Position numbers and translations under genes: made by a program. This document shows, piece by piece, positions 1 through 7,900 of a stretch of DNA of 64,000 nucleotides (position 1 is the first letter of the stretch; each line of letters starts with the position of its first letter). A model generated the notes under the pieces. It saw only the letters and a list, made by a program, of their open reading frames with translations, was not told the DNA's origin and did no database searches. The DNA is taken from the NCBI RefSeq assembly GCF_000160835.1, contig NZ_GG700738.1, forward strand, positions 33,071 through 97,070, read 5' to 3'. The stretch comes from Limosilactobacillus antri DSM 16041 (GTDB lineage: Bacteria; Bacillota; Bacilli; Lactobacillales; Lactobacillaceae).

Positions 1-150
1 CCTAGCCTCTTTTTTACGGTGTAATTTAAAATTTTTTACAAAAAATTGCTAAACGTCTGCCAATCGTCAATCGTATGCCACTGATGGACTTTCGTGATGG
101 TAACCGGTTGATATAGTTGATTGCTAAACGTTTTCCCTAATGCCAACCGG

Positions 151-179
151 TTGACATACAAAAATGTAAACCCTATCAT
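151..179 (+). promoter_or_regulatory. sigma-A type promoter for the VOC/alcohol dehydrogenase pair
   Basis: TTGACA (151-156), a 17-base spacer and TATCAT (174-179) form a near-consensus promoter 47 bases before the VOC start codon. The palindrome AACCGGTT occurs at 145-152, overlapping the -35 box, and again at 102-109, 43 bases upstream. This spacing and core look like a pair of LacI-family operators, which is an inference. Confidence 0.7.
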
Positions 180-225
180 AATGATTGTTGAAAGGAATAA
201 ACACATTTCAAGGAGGCGTCGTGCA

Positions 226-636
226 ATGGCATTTAATAAGAGCCTTGCCGGGTATTTTGATGATATAGCACACGTGGGGATTCCAACCGATGACCTGCAG
301 ACGACAATTGCTTTTTGGGAAAAGCTCGGTTTCAAGAAACAGGGCCTGTTTGACACCGATAACCAGGGTCACCAGGTGGTCTTCATGAAGGCCGGTCACC
401 TGATGCTGGAAATTTGGGATAGCGATGGTGCCGTTCGCCAAACGGGAGCCATCAACCATATTTCATTAAACGTTGAGGATGCCGATGGTGCTTACCGGGC
501 AGCCAAGGCAGAGGGCTTTAACGTTAAGGAAGACGAAGTCCAACACCTGGACTACTGGCAGCACGGGATCAAGTATTTCAACATCGTGGGTCCCAACGAT
601 GAAACGATTGAATTTTGCGAAGTTGTGAAGGATTAG
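226..636 (+). CDS. VOC (glyoxalase/bleomycin-resistance fold) family protein
   Basis: This 136-residue protein has the vicinal oxygen chelate pattern. The N-terminal stretch DIAHVGIPTDDLQ begins one beta-alpha-beta-beta-beta module, and a second module starts near INHISLNVEDADGAY. It ends with an acidic metal-ligand type segment, NDETIEFCEV. Family members are glyoxalases, dioxygenases, isomerases or antibiotic-binding proteins; the substrate cannot be told here. The ATG at 226 is chosen because AGGAGG lies at 211-216 with ideal spacing; an upstream in-frame ATG at 121 would place the promoter inside the gene. The gene is followed after 37 bases by a zinc alcohol dehydrogenase and is probably co-transcribed with it, suggesting joint handling of a small carbonyl or polyol metabolite. 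Confidence 0.85.
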   Translation: MAFNKSLAGYFDDIAHVGIPTDDLQTTIAFWEKLGFKKQGLFDTDNQGHQVVFMKAGHLMLEIWDSDGAVRQTGAINHISLNVEDADGAYRAAKAEGFNVKEDEVQHLDYWQHGIKYFNIVGPNDETIEFCEVVKD

Positions 637-673
637 CCGATTGCCGATTTAAAAGAAATAGGAGGAAATATTC

Positions 674-1693
674 ATGAAAGCATTAGTAATGACCGCTGTT
701 AAGAAGCTTGAAGTTGAAAACGACTACCAGAAGCCCGAGGTTAAACCTAACGAAGTGCTGGTTCACACCGCGTGGGCCGGAATTTGCGGGACCGACAAGG
801 CCCTCTACAATGGTCTGCCAGGCTCTGCCGACGCCGTTCCACCGATTGTTTTAGGCCACGAAAACTCCGGGGTAGTAGCCGCGGTCGGTAGTGAAGTAGA
901 AGACTTCAAGGTGGGCGACCGGGTTAGCGTGGACCCGAACATTTACTGCCACAAGTGCTTCTACTGCCGGACTTCCCGTCCAGAGTTGTGTGAGCACCTC
1001 GATGCCGTCGGGGTTACCCGTGATGGTGGCTTTGCGGAATACTTCACGGCTCCCGAAGAGGTGGTTTACCACGTTCCGGACAACGTATCGCTGGAGGCGG
1101 CTGCGGTAATCGAGCCAATTTCCTGTGCGGCACATGGGGTCGACCTGCTGGAAACGCACCCCTACCAGACGGCGCTGATCATCGGGGATGGTTTTGAAGG
1201 CCAACTGATTGCCCAAATCCTGAAGTCCCGCGGCGTGAAGGAAGTTACCCTGGCCGGAACCGTCGATGAAAAGCTGGAGAACAACCGGAAGCACTTCGGT
1301 TTCAAGACCATTAACAACATCAAGGAACCAGACGCCATCAAACCGGACTCCTATGACATCGTTGTCGAAGCGGTTGGCCTGCCAAAGACCCAGGAACAAG
1401 CTGTTGAAGCAGCACGCCGTGGTGGACAAGTCCTGATGTTTGGGGTTGGGAACCCGGACTCTGAATTCAAGGTCAACACCTACAAGGTTTACCAAAAGCA
1501 GCTCCACATCCAAGGTTCCTTCATTAATCCGTACACCTTTGAAGACTCCGTTGCCCTGCTGCAATCCGGTGACGTGGATCCGCTGCCGCTGATTTCCAAC
1601 GTGCTGGACTTTGCCCACGTTGAAGACTTTGTCAGTGGCAAGCTCGGCAACATTTCCAAGGCAATTGTCAAGGTTGCCGGCGAAGACGCTTAA
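674..1693 (+). CDS. zinc-dependent medium-chain alcohol/polyol dehydrogenase
   Basis: This 339-residue protein is a medium-chain dehydrogenase/reductase of the threonine/sorbitol dehydrogenase type. Visible catalytic-zinc residues are Cys38 and the GHE motif (His62-Glu63). The structural-zinc lobe has Cys92, Cys95, Cys98 and Cys106. The nucleotide-binding GxGxxG motif appears as GDGFEG in the middle of the protein, followed by the Rossmann fold. The length is typical for the family. It should oxidise or reduce an alcohol/ketone pair with NAD(P) in the cytoplasm; the exact substrate is not resolvable. RBS AGGAGG lies about 10 bases before the ATG. It is the last gene of the VOC operon and is followed by a strong terminator. 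Confidence 0.88.
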   Translation: MKALVMTAVKKLEVENDYQKPEVKPNEVLVHTAWAGICGTDKALYNGLPGSADAVPPIVLGHENSGVVAAVGSEVEDFKVGDRVSVDPNIYCHKCFYCRTSRPELCEHLDAVGVTRDGGFAEYFTAPEEVVYHVPDNVSLEAAAVIEPISCAAHGVDLLETHPYQTALIIGDGFEGQLIAQILKSRGVKEVTLAGTVDEKLENNRKHFGFKTINNIKEPDAIKPDSYDIVVEAVGLPKTQEQAVEAARRGGQVLMFGVGNPDSEFKVNTYKVYQKQLHIQGSFINPYTFEDSVALLQSGDVDPLPLISNVLDFAHVEDFVSGKLGNISKAIVKVAGEDA

Positions 1694-1727
1694 TAAATAG
1701 AAAAAATAAGATAATTAACCGCTTTTA

Positions 1728-1769
1728 ACAGGGAAGCCGAGCGTGGTGCTGGGCTTCCCTGTTTTTTTG
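1728..1769 (+). terminator. rho-independent terminator after the alcohol dehydrogenase
   Basis: An 11-base perfect stem (1728-1738 with 1752-1762) is followed by a run of seven T. It closes the VOC/dehydrogenase operon. Confidence 0.9.
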
Positions 1770-1845
1770 CACTTACTTTTCGTGCTCATGAAAAACTAAT
1801 CCTATTTGGAAAATAACTATGCTACACTTGAGAATGGTTTCACAA

Positions 1846-1891
1846 CGACGGAACCAACCAACGCAATTTGCTACGCTGATTGGTTCCGTCG
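1846..1891 (+). promoter_or_regulatory. 12-bp inverted repeat in the leader of the acidic membrane protein
   Basis: CGACGGAACCAA (1846-1857) and its exact reverse complement (1880-1891) form a strong hairpin about 40 bases before the start codon of the next gene. A short T-rich stretch follows, so it may act as an attenuator or as a second terminator for upstream transcription. Confidence 0.55.
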
Positions 1892-1931
1892 CTGTTTGTT
1901 TAAACCGAGATTATTTTTGGAGGAGATTGGG

Positions 1932-2588
1932 ATGCAAAGTTTAGCATACGTCTTGCTTTTAGTACTCATACTATCAGCCATTATTGCAATTGTTTTAGGG
2001 ATTTTTTGGTTTAAGGAGAGAAAGAATAAGGAAGGCAAGAAATACAAGCGTAATCGTCTTGGAACACTGATTGCACTTGCTGTGATGGTTATTTCTCTTT
2101 TCAGTGCTGGAGGTGCCCAAAGCGAGGCCACTCACGAAGAAGAAGCCGCAATTGCCCGGCAAGAAAAATTAGATAAGCAGAACTATAAGGATAATAAGGA
2201 AGATTTCACTTCCCTATATTATGATTTGGGAGTAGCCGTTGAACAGCTGTCTTCAAAAGAAAGCGATGAATGGGAGAGTGCTATTGACAATTCAGGAGAG
2301 GATTTTGATGTTGACTCTACTATTGACAATATTTCTGATAACCATTCTGATGATATTGATGATGTTGAAGCAAAAATCGAAAAGCTACACTCGCTAGATC
2401 AAAAAATTCAAAAAAATGAGTATGCGTCTGATGAGGACAAAGAAACAATTCATAATGCTTACTTGGATTTGAAGCATTTTGCTAATCACGCCACAAGTAT
2501 CAGTGGAAGTTACAATGATTTTACTGATGAACACAATGAGTTGGACCGTAAGACTACGGACCGGGTAGAGGAATTGCAAGACTTGTAA
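1932..2588 (+). CDS. hypothetical membrane protein with acidic extracytoplasmic domain
   Basis: I do not recognise this 218-residue protein as a named family. It has a membrane segment at about residues 4-25, a strongly basic loop (KERKNKEGKKYKRNR) and a second membrane segment at about 44-60. The positive-inside rule puts the basic loop in the cytoplasm, so the C-terminal 155 residues should lie outside. That region is rich in Asp and Glu and predicted helical, with poorly conserved-looking repeats of acidic residues. The start is set at ATG 1932 because GGAGGAG precedes it at 1919; an upstream in-frame start at 1806 has no RBS and crosses the hairpin. The gene is visibly more AT-rich than its neighbours, so it may have been acquired. 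Confidence 0.7.
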   Translation: MQSLAYVLLLVLILSAIIAIVLGIFWFKERKNKEGKKYKRNRLGTLIALAVMVISLFSAGGAQSEATHEEEAAIARQEKLDKQNYKDNKEDFTSLYYDLGVAVEQLSSKESDEWESAIDNSGEDFDVDSTIDNISDNHSDDIDDVEAKIEKLHSLDQKIQKNEYASDEDKETIHNAYLDLKHFANHATSISGSYNDFTDEHNELDRKTTDRVEELQDL

Positions 2589-2599
2589 TTTCATTTTTA

Positions 2600-2627
2600 G
2601 GCGGCAATTCACGTTGTCGCCTTTTTT
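2600..2627 (+). terminator. rho-independent terminator after the acidic membrane protein
   Basis: An eight-base stem with one G-T pair (2600-2607 with 2614-2621) is followed by six T. Confidence 0.85.
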
Positions 2628-2714
2628 GCACCTAGCCAAGCCCTGGCTCATATGTTATATTAGATTTCAATGAGATCTAATCACATAATCGGTTAATGAA
2701 AGGGGTCTTCTTAA

Positions 2715-3653
2715 ATGACGAGAAAAGTAGCAGTGATCGGGATGGGCCACGTTGGTTCTACCGTTGCCCACTACATTGTTGCAGAGGGGTTCGCGGATGA
2801 CTTGGTACTGATTGATACCAATGCGGCGAAGGTCAATGCGGACGCCCTGGATTTTAAGGACGCGATGGCTAACCTGACCCACCACACGAATATTTACGTC
2901 AACGACTACCAGCAGCTCCAGGATACCGACGTCATTGTTTCTGCCCTGGGGAACATCAAGCTCCAGGACAACCCGGACGCCGACCGGTTCGCCGAGCTGC
3001 CGTTTACCCGTCAGCAGGTTCCGGCAGTTGCCCAGAAGATTAAGGAGAGCGGTTTTCACGGTAAGATTGTGGTGATTACCAACCCTGTTGACGTGATTAC
3101 CTCGATTTACCAATCCGTGACCGGCCTGCCAAAGGGTCACGTGATCGGCACCGGGACCCTGCTGGACTCTGCCCGGATGAAGCGGGCGGTGGCCGACCGC
3201 CTGCACGTCGACCCGCGGTCTGTTGCCGGCTACAACCTGGGCGAACACGGCAACTCCCAGTTCACGGCCTGGTCAACCGTCCGCGTCCTCGACCAGCCAA
3301 TCGCCGAATTAGCGAAGCAAAAGGGGCTGGACCTGGACGAATTGGATAAGGAAGCTAAGATGGGCGGCTGGACTGTCTTCAAGGGTAAAAAGTACACCAG
3401 TTACGGGGTGGCAACTGCCGCGGTCCGTCTGGTCAACACGATTTTATCTGATGCCCGGACCGAAATGCCGGTTTCCAACTACCGCAAGGAATACGACTGC
3501 TACCTGTCCTACCCGGCGGTAGTGGGCCGAGACGGAATTGTCGAACAGGCCCAGTTAGACCTGACGGACGAGGAACTAAAGAAACTCCAGACCTCCGCGG
3601 ACTTCATTAAGGAGAAGTACCAGGAAAGCCTGGCTGCCAACCAGCAGGCATAA
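2715..3653 (+). CDS. L-2-hydroxyisocaproate dehydrogenase (LDH/MDH superfamily)
   Basis: This 312-residue enzyme reduces branched-chain 2-oxo acids to L-2-hydroxy acids with NADH, typically the last step of leucine catabolism in lactobacilli. The Rossmann motif GMGHVG is at 9-14 with Asp34 for NAD. The GTLLDSARMKR segment carries Asp151 and Arg154, and the catalytic His178 sits in GEHGNSQF. The overall sequence closely follows the well-studied L-HicDH of Lactobacillus/Weissella confusus from memory, including NIKLQ and YTSYGVAT. That separates it from true L-lactate dehydrogenase, which is the main alternative. It appears to be a single-gene unit, with a terminator before it and a new leader after it. 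Confidence 0.88.
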   Translation: MTRKVAVIGMGHVGSTVAHYIVAEGFADDLVLIDTNAAKVNADALDFKDAMANLTHHTNIYVNDYQQLQDTDVIVSALGNIKLQDNPDADRFAELPFTRQQVPAVAQKIKESGFHGKIVVITNPVDVITSIYQSVTGLPKGHVIGTGTLLDSARMKRAVADRLHVDPRSVAGYNLGEHGNSQFTAWSTVRVLDQPIAELAKQKGLDLDELDKEAKMGGWTVFKGKKYTSYGVATAAVRLVNTILSDARTEMPVSNYRKEYDCYLSYPAVVGRDGIVEQAQLDLTDEELKKLQTSADFIKEKYQESLAANQQA

Positions 3654-3709
3654 TGCTGGCCAGAAGGGCTGATTGATGATAAACTAGTCTATTAGAACAT
3701 TAAATAAAA

Positions 3710-3869
3710 GGGACTGTGACGTAAGTACTTTTACTAAGTTCAAATACGAACAGCGCGGTACGCAAATGGGTTCCAGTGTCCGGTATAACCGAACTCTGGA
3801 ACCCTATTTGCGCTCGCGGGGGCGTGAAAACGAAGTCATAAATGACTTCTGTCACGCTCCCTTTCTTTT
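3710..3869 (+). promoter_or_regulatory. structured leader with competing hairpins before the MFS exporter
   Basis: Two stems follow each other. The first is 3762-3775 with 3796-3811 (GCAAAT-GGGTTCCAG type, one bulge). The second is 3818-3839 with 3842-3861; its core GAAGTCAT/ATGACTTC is perfect and it ends in a T-rich run (3861-3869), so it resembles a terminator. The segment GTCACGCTCCC (3851-3861) can also pair with GGGACTGTGAC (3710-3720), which would break the terminator stem. This arrangement suggests attenuation or an interspersed repeat; the sequence alone does not decide. Confidence 0.5.
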
Positions 3870-3898
3870 GCGATCAAGAAAAGAAAGGAGCATTAATC

Positions 3899-5089
3899 GT
3901 GAGCAAAGAAGTCAAGCGCATTATCGCCGTGGTCATCTTCTGCGAATTCCTGATCTGCCTCGGGATGAGTCTGATTTTCCCGGTGATGCCATTTATTAAA
4001 AACGAGTACCACTTTTCAGCCTTTGACATGGGGGTGATGTCGTCCCTCTTTGCCTTCGTCCAATTCATTGCTTCGCCGATCGTCGGCCGGATTTCTGATA
4101 AGACCGGCCGGAAGCCGATGCTGGTCTGGGGGCTGTTGGCCTTTTCCATCGCGGAGTTTGTCTTTGCCCTGGCCCAGCAGCTCTGGCTCTTCGACCTGTC
4201 CCGGGCGGTGGACGGGCTCTCGGCCGCCATGTTCGTTCCCACCTCGATGGCCCTGGCTGCGGACCTGACGAGCGTAAAGGACCGGGCCAAGGTGATTGGC
4301 TGGCTGTCGGCGGCCTTTAGTGGCGGCCTGATTTTGGGCCCCGGCCTGGGCGGAATCCTGGCGAACATCAGCTATAAGTTCCCCTTCTGGGTAGCCGGGA
4401 TTCTCGGGATCATCAGTACCATAGTGGCGGTGGCCCTCTTGCCGAAGGACAGCGACGAGCAGTTCAAGAGCAGTACGAAGAACCCGGAGGACGCCCTGCT
4501 TGAAGGGGGCTGGTCCCAGGTGAAATCTTTGCTGACCCCACTAATGACCACCCTGTTTTTGATGATTTTCATCATGGCATTTGGCTTAGCCGGCTTTGAG
4601 AGTATTTACAGCCTGTACGTCAATGAAGTTCACCACTTCGACCTGCAGGCGATTGCTCTCGTGCTAACCCTGAACGGGATTATCTCCCTCGTGCTCCAGG
4701 TCTTCCTCTTTGACCGGATGGTGCAATGGTGGGGCGAAGTCCGGGTGATCCGCTACTGCTTCTTTGCCAGCGCCATCGGGACGGCCTTCGTGATCTATGA
4801 CCACTCCCACTGGCAGCTGATTGTCGCCACCCTGGTTGTCTTTGAAGCCTTTGATATGCTGCGGCCAGCGATTACGACCCTTTTAACGAAGATGAGCAAG
4901 AACAACCAGGGACTGCTCAACGGGGTCAATATGTCGCTGACCAGTGTCGGCAACGTCATTGGACCGTTGATTTCGGGGGCACTGCTGGATATTAACTACC
5001 AGTACCCCTACTGGATCGTGATTGTTTTTCTGGCGCTTTCGTTTATCATTACCTTTGGGTTGCAACATTTAAACCGAGCAAACGTATAA
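3899..5089 (+). CDS. MFS drug-type exporter (DHA1 family)
   Basis: This 396-residue protein has about 12 membrane segments. The cytoplasmic loop 2-3 carries motif A (GRISDKTGRKP), and segment 5 carries the antiporter motif C (LILGPGLGG). Together these point to the proton-coupled multidrug/tetracycline-type exporters in the cell membrane. The substrate is unknown. The GTG at 3899 is taken as start because AAAGGAG lies 8 bases upstream; an earlier ATG at 3842 lies inside the hairpin leader. Only 14 bases separate its stop from the next transporter gene, so the two form an operon downstream of an attenuator-like structure. Confidence 0.85.
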   Translation: MSKEVKRIIAVVIFCEFLICLGMSLIFPVMPFIKNEYHFSAFDMGVMSSLFAFVQFIASPIVGRISDKTGRKPMLVWGLLAFSIAEFVFALAQQLWLFDLSRAVDGLSAAMFVPTSMALAADLTSVKDRAKVIGWLSAAFSGGLILGPGLGGILANISYKFPFWVAGILGIISTIVAVALLPKDSDEQFKSSTKNPEDALLEGGWSQVKSLLTPLMTTLFLMIFIMAFGLAGFESIYSLYVNEVHHFDLQAIALVLTLNGIISLVLQVFLFDRMVQWWGEVRVIRYCFFASAIGTAFVIYDHSHWQLIVATLVVFEAFDMLRPAITTLLTKMSKNNQGLLNGVNMSLTSVGNVIGPLISGALLDINYQYPYWIVIVFLALSFIITFGLQHLNRANV

Positions 5090-5103
5090 GAGGGTAGTTA
5101 TTG

Positions 5104-5859
5104 ATGGGAAACTTATTGTTGATGGTTATAGTTGGCCTAGCGGTCGGAATTTTTGTGATTTCGTTGGGTGGTGGCGGTGGTGCCATCTACCTGGGGGTCC
5201 TGACCGCCATTTTTCAATTATCGCCAAGTGCCGCGGCGGCTACGTCGATCGTGACCTCCTTGCCAGCCCTGGTGATGGGGTCGTGGTCGTACTACCGGCG
5301 GGGATTGATTAACTTTAAACTCGGCAACCGGATGCTGGTGGCGGCAATCCCCAGTATCTTTGTCGGCTTCTTCATCTCGCCCTGGCTGCCGGAACGGGTG
5401 TACAAGCTGGTGATTGGCCTAATTCTGATGTTCCTCGGTGTCCAGCTGATTATCAAAGTATACCGCCAGCCCAAGGAAGGGCGGTCGGCACGGTTATCAC
5501 CGCAAGCCGCCAGCGTCCTCTACGGCATTATGGGCGGCCTGATGGTCGGGATTGCCGGCCTCAGTGGTGGGGGACCGATTACGACCGGGCTCCTGCTCCT
5601 CGGCGCGTCGATGGCGTCCGCGTCTGCCACTTCCGCCTACGTGCTGGTCGGGATGTCAATTGTTGGCGCCCTGTTGCACATCAGCGGTGGCAGTATTGAT
5701 TGGCACGCCGCGGGCGGTCTGATTGCCGGCTCGCTGGTCGGGGCTTTTTTGGCCCCGCCGATTGTCCTCTGGATGACTGCTAAGCCGGCCCGGGCCCGGA
5801 TCGTCAAACTCTTTATGGGTATTTTTATTATCGTAATGGGGTTACGGACCGCACTATGA
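5104..5859 (+). CDS. TSUP family (TauE/SafE) membrane transporter
   Basis: This protein of 251 residues has about eight hydrophobic segments and the two internally similar halves typical of the 4-toluenesulfonate uptake permease (TSUP) family. The halves show FVISLGGGGGAIYLG near the N-terminus and GIAGLSGGGPITTGLL in the second half. Members export or import sulfite, sulfoacetate or other organic anions across the cell membrane; the substrate here is unknown. ATG 5104 is preferred to the adjacent TTG 5101 on RBS spacing. It is the second gene of the MFS operon, which ends at the terminator just downstream. Confidence 0.85.
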   Translation: MGNLLLMVIVGLAVGIFVISLGGGGGAIYLGVLTAIFQLSPSAAAATSIVTSLPALVMGSWSYYRRGLINFKLGNRMLVAAIPSIFVGFFISPWLPERVYKLVIGLILMFLGVQLIIKVYRQPKEGRSARLSPQAASVLYGIMGGLMVGIAGLSGGGPITTGLLLLGASMASASATSAYVLVGMSIVGALLHISGGSIDWHAAGGLIAGSLVGAFLAPPIVLWMTAKPARARIVKLFMGIFIIVMGLRTAL

Positions 5860-5879
5860 CGGTACAATAGAGAATAGCT

Positions 5880-5918
5880 AAAAGCCACCTAGCTTGAGGA
5901 TGAGCTGGGTGGCTTTTA
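5880..5918 (+). terminator. terminator after the TSUP gene, copy 1 of a duplicated hairpin
   Basis: AAAAGCCACCTAGCT pairs with AGCTGGGTGGCTTTT around a TGAGGATG loop. Practically the same 39 bases recur at 6584-6622, on the other side of the toxin-antitoxin pair. Confidence 0.9.
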
Positions 5919-5938
5919 CTCGTTAAATGGTATGTACT

Positions 5939-5952
5939 TTATGTATACATAA
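5939..5952 (+). promoter_or_regulatory. palindrome upstream of the antitoxin gene, probable autoregulatory operator
   Basis: TTATGTATACATAA is a perfect 14-base palindrome that touches the AAGGAGGGG ribosome binding site of the antitoxin gene. MazE-type antitoxins usually bind palindromes at their own promoter, so it is the likely operator. Confidence 0.55.
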
Positions 5953-5964
5953 GGAGGGGCTATT

Positions 5965-6207
5965 ATGACTGTTAAGTTAAGAAAAGTTGGCAATTCAAAC
6001 ACGCTAACCGTTCCCGCAGACATAAGGGTTGCGGGTGATGAATATACGGTTAAAAACGTGGGTACAACAATCGTTTTTACCCCGGTAGAGAAGCACGAAA
6101 ATATTTTTGCTAGTCAAGAGTGGCAAAAATATGATTATCAAAAGGATATTGACAATGACCCGGCATTGCAATCGGTCAAGCCGGTCGGCCGTGAGGTGCT
6201 TGACTGA
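5965..6207 (+). CDS. MazE/PemI-like antitoxin (AbrB-type DNA-binding)
   Basis: This 80-residue protein begins with the swapped-hairpin AbrB/MazE pattern (VKLRKVGNSNTLTVPADI), which binds DNA. An acidic tail follows, expected to wrap around the toxin. It should neutralise the downstream ribonuclease and repress its own operon. RBS AAGGAGGGG is strong. Its stop codon overlaps the start of the toxin gene by one base (TGATG), the usual coupling for such pairs. The codon composition is more AT-rich than the flanking transporter genes, and the pair is framed by two copies of one terminator, both consistent with gain as a cassette. Confidence 0.82.
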   Translation: MTVKLRKVGNSNTLTVPADIRVAGDEYTVKNVGTTIVFTPVEKHENIFASQEWQKYDYQKDIDNDPALQSVKPVGREVLD

Positions 6208-6581
6208 TGGAATTTCCAAAAAAAGGGGACGTTATCGTTGCCGATGCAGAGCCGCACGCGGGTCACGAAATGGGTGGACATAACCCTAAAAAGGGCACTA
6301 TTCGGCGGCACTATGTTGTGATGAGTACCGCTGCCTATAATGAAGCAACGCATATGTTTATTGGAATGCCAATCACGACTGCTGATTATGCAGGAAATCC
6401 ACGCTACTTGCCGGTACTGATTAATGGTAGTAATAACAATGGAGTTAAAGGCTACATGGTGTTGTGGCAGTTGCAAAACTTTGACTTCAGCGCGCGGAAC
6501 GGCGTCATTGTTAACCACGTTTCTGCAAAAAACTTGAAAACGTTACAGCGTTACGTGAATGATATGGTTGGCAGGGAATGA
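6207..6581 (+). CDS. MazF/PemK-like endoribonuclease toxin
   Basis: The 124-residue product has the PemK/MazF features. The start, FPKKGDVIVADAEPHAGHEMGGHNPKKG, matches the usual GD(I/V) strand and following loop. A central RRHYVVMS strand corresponds to the 'R.(P/Y).vv.s' segment, followed by GMPITT. Family members cleave mRNA at short sequences and stop growth when the labile antitoxin is lost. It is translationally coupled to the antitoxin. The terminator immediately downstream is a near-copy of the one upstream of the pair. MazF family is well supported; the cleavage site and activity are unknown. Confidence 0.82.
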   Translation: MEFPKKGDVIVADAEPHAGHEMGGHNPKKGTIRRHYVVMSTAAYNEATHMFIGMPITTADYAGNPRYLPVLINGSNNNGVKGYMVLWQLQNFDFSARNGVIVNHVSAKNLKTLQRYVNDMVGRE

Positions 6582-6583
6582 TT

Positions 6584-6622
6584 AAAAGCCACCTAGCTTG
6601 AGGATGAGCTAGGTGGCTTTTA
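6584..6622 (+). terminator. terminator after the toxin gene, copy 2 of the duplicated hairpin
   Basis: This is the same hairpin as at 5880-5918, differing at one visible position (TAGGTGG instead of TGGGTGG in the right arm, which improves pairing). Confidence 0.9.
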
Positions 6623-6761
6623 AGGTGGTTAAGTTACCCAAAAGAGCGGGTCTAAAAAATAGGTGATTAAGAGAAGTACAGTTCACAAATGGAGCAATCC
6701 GCGATTAATAGATCCTCTCTGGCAGTTTTAGGACGTGCTTAGGTCACTTGTTGCTTAACTG

Positions 6762-7895
6762 TTATAGTCGTTGACCATAACTATAAGTTGCTTCCAGGTT
6801 TAAGGCTTGATCTAAGACGTTAAGGTCAGCATCTTTTCCGACCGTCAGTCCCCCCTTAGATTCAAGCTTAAATTCCTGGGCCTGGTTATAAGAGGTCATC
6901 TTCACCGCGTCACTAATGCTGCAACCGGTAAAGTTGATAATATTCTTAAATGCTAAATCATACTTGAGGACGGAGCCGGCTAAGTGGCCATTTTCAAGCC
7001 GGGCCTGGTGGTCCTTAACGATTACCTTTTGGCCGCCCAATTCGGAAACCCCTTCCGGCATTCCCTTGGCCCGCAGTGAATCGGTAATTAACTCGATCTT
7101 GTCGGGGCCCTTGAGCCGGTAAGCCAAGTCGACCATGTCCGGAGCCACGTGGTAGCCATCGGCAATGATTTCGGTATAGAATTTCTTTTCTAACAGTGCC
7201 TCGCCCGTAACGCCCGGTTCCCGGTGGTGCATCGGCCGCTGAGCGTTGTAAAGGTGAGTGATGTGGGTCGCCTTGGACTGCTCCAGCTGCGCTTGTTTAG
7301 CGCTGGAGTGACCGACGGAAAGAACAATCTCATGCTCCTGGCAATAGCTTTCGACGTCGGCGGCCCCAGCTTGTTCTGGAGCATAGGTAATGACCTTGAT
7401 CAGCCCTCCCGAGAGCTCATTCCATTCTTTTAATTGCTTGGCGTCGGGGTTGATAATGTATGGTTCTGGCTGGGCACCCTTGTACTCGGCCGAAATGAAG
7501 GGACCTTCCAGGTGGATTCCCTGCATGACCGGGTTTTCCTGGTTCACCACTTTTAACACCTTCATTGCCTGACTAATGTTAGCTACCGACTGGGTAACCG
7601 TGGTCGGGAAGATCGACGTGATTCCCTCGTTCTTGGCTTCCTGGCGAATCATTTCATTAACTTTGGCGGGATCAGCATCCATCGTGTCGATCCCGTAGCC
7701 GCCGTGAGTGTGAACGTCAATAAAGCCCGGAACGACGATCTTTTCACTACCGTCAACAACCTGTTCGTCCGCTTCCTGGGGGGCGTACTCAGCCATTGGC
7801 CCGACGGCAATGACCTTTTTTGCGAAGCGGAGGTAGCCATTATGGATTACGCCATTGCCAACATAAATATCAGCATTTTTAATCACTGTTTGCAT
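6762..7895 (-). CDS. nagA: N-acetylglucosamine-6-phosphate deacetylase
   Basis: The enzyme (377 residues) removes acetate from GlcNAc-6-phosphate, giving glucosamine-6-phosphate for NagB. It belongs to the amidohydrolase superfamily: the metal-binding motif PGFIDVHTHGGYG lies near residue 60, GIHLEGPF follows, then a metal-ligand histidine in LSVGHS and the catalytic aspartate in ITDS. ATG 7895 is chosen because AGGTGA lies just before it; a GTG at 7904 overlapping the nagB stop is possible and would add three residues. It is the last gene of the minus-strand arm of the sialic-acid region and finishes the conversion of ManNAc-6-P to amino sugar phosphate. Confidence 0.95.
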   Translation of the reverse strand: MQTVIKNADIYVGNGVIHNGYLRFAKKVIAVGPMAEYAPQEADEQVVDGSEKIVVPGFIDVHTHGGYGIDTMDADPAKVNEMIRQEAKNEGITSIFPTTVTQSVANISQAMKVLKVVNQENPVMQGIHLEGPFISAEYKGAQPEPYIINPDAKQLKEWNELSGGLIKVITYAPEQAGAADVESYCQEHEIVLSVGHSSAKQAQLEQSKATHITHLYNAQRPMHHREPGVTGEALLEKKFYTEIIADGYHVAPDMVDLAYRLKGPDKIELITDSLRAKGMPEGVSELGGQKVIVKDHQARLENGHLAGSVLKYDLAFKNIINFTGCSISDAVKMTSYNQAQEFKLESKGGLTVGKDADLNVLDQALNLEATYSYGQRL

Positions 7896-7900
7896 TTTGA

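Noticed and set aside
121..225. Upstream in-frame ATG extending the VOC protein by 35 residues
   Set aside because: It would place the TTGACA/TATCAT promoter inside the gene, while AGGAGG at 211 fits ATG 226.
851..1618. A 255-codon minus-strand frame opposite the alcohol dehydrogenase
   Set aside because: The plus strand encodes the complete zinc enzyme; the antisense frame has no recognisable domain or RBS.
5965..6581. A larger mobile element carrying the toxin-antitoxin pair
   Set aside because: No transposase, integrase or terminal inverted repeats are present; only the duplicated terminator is seen.
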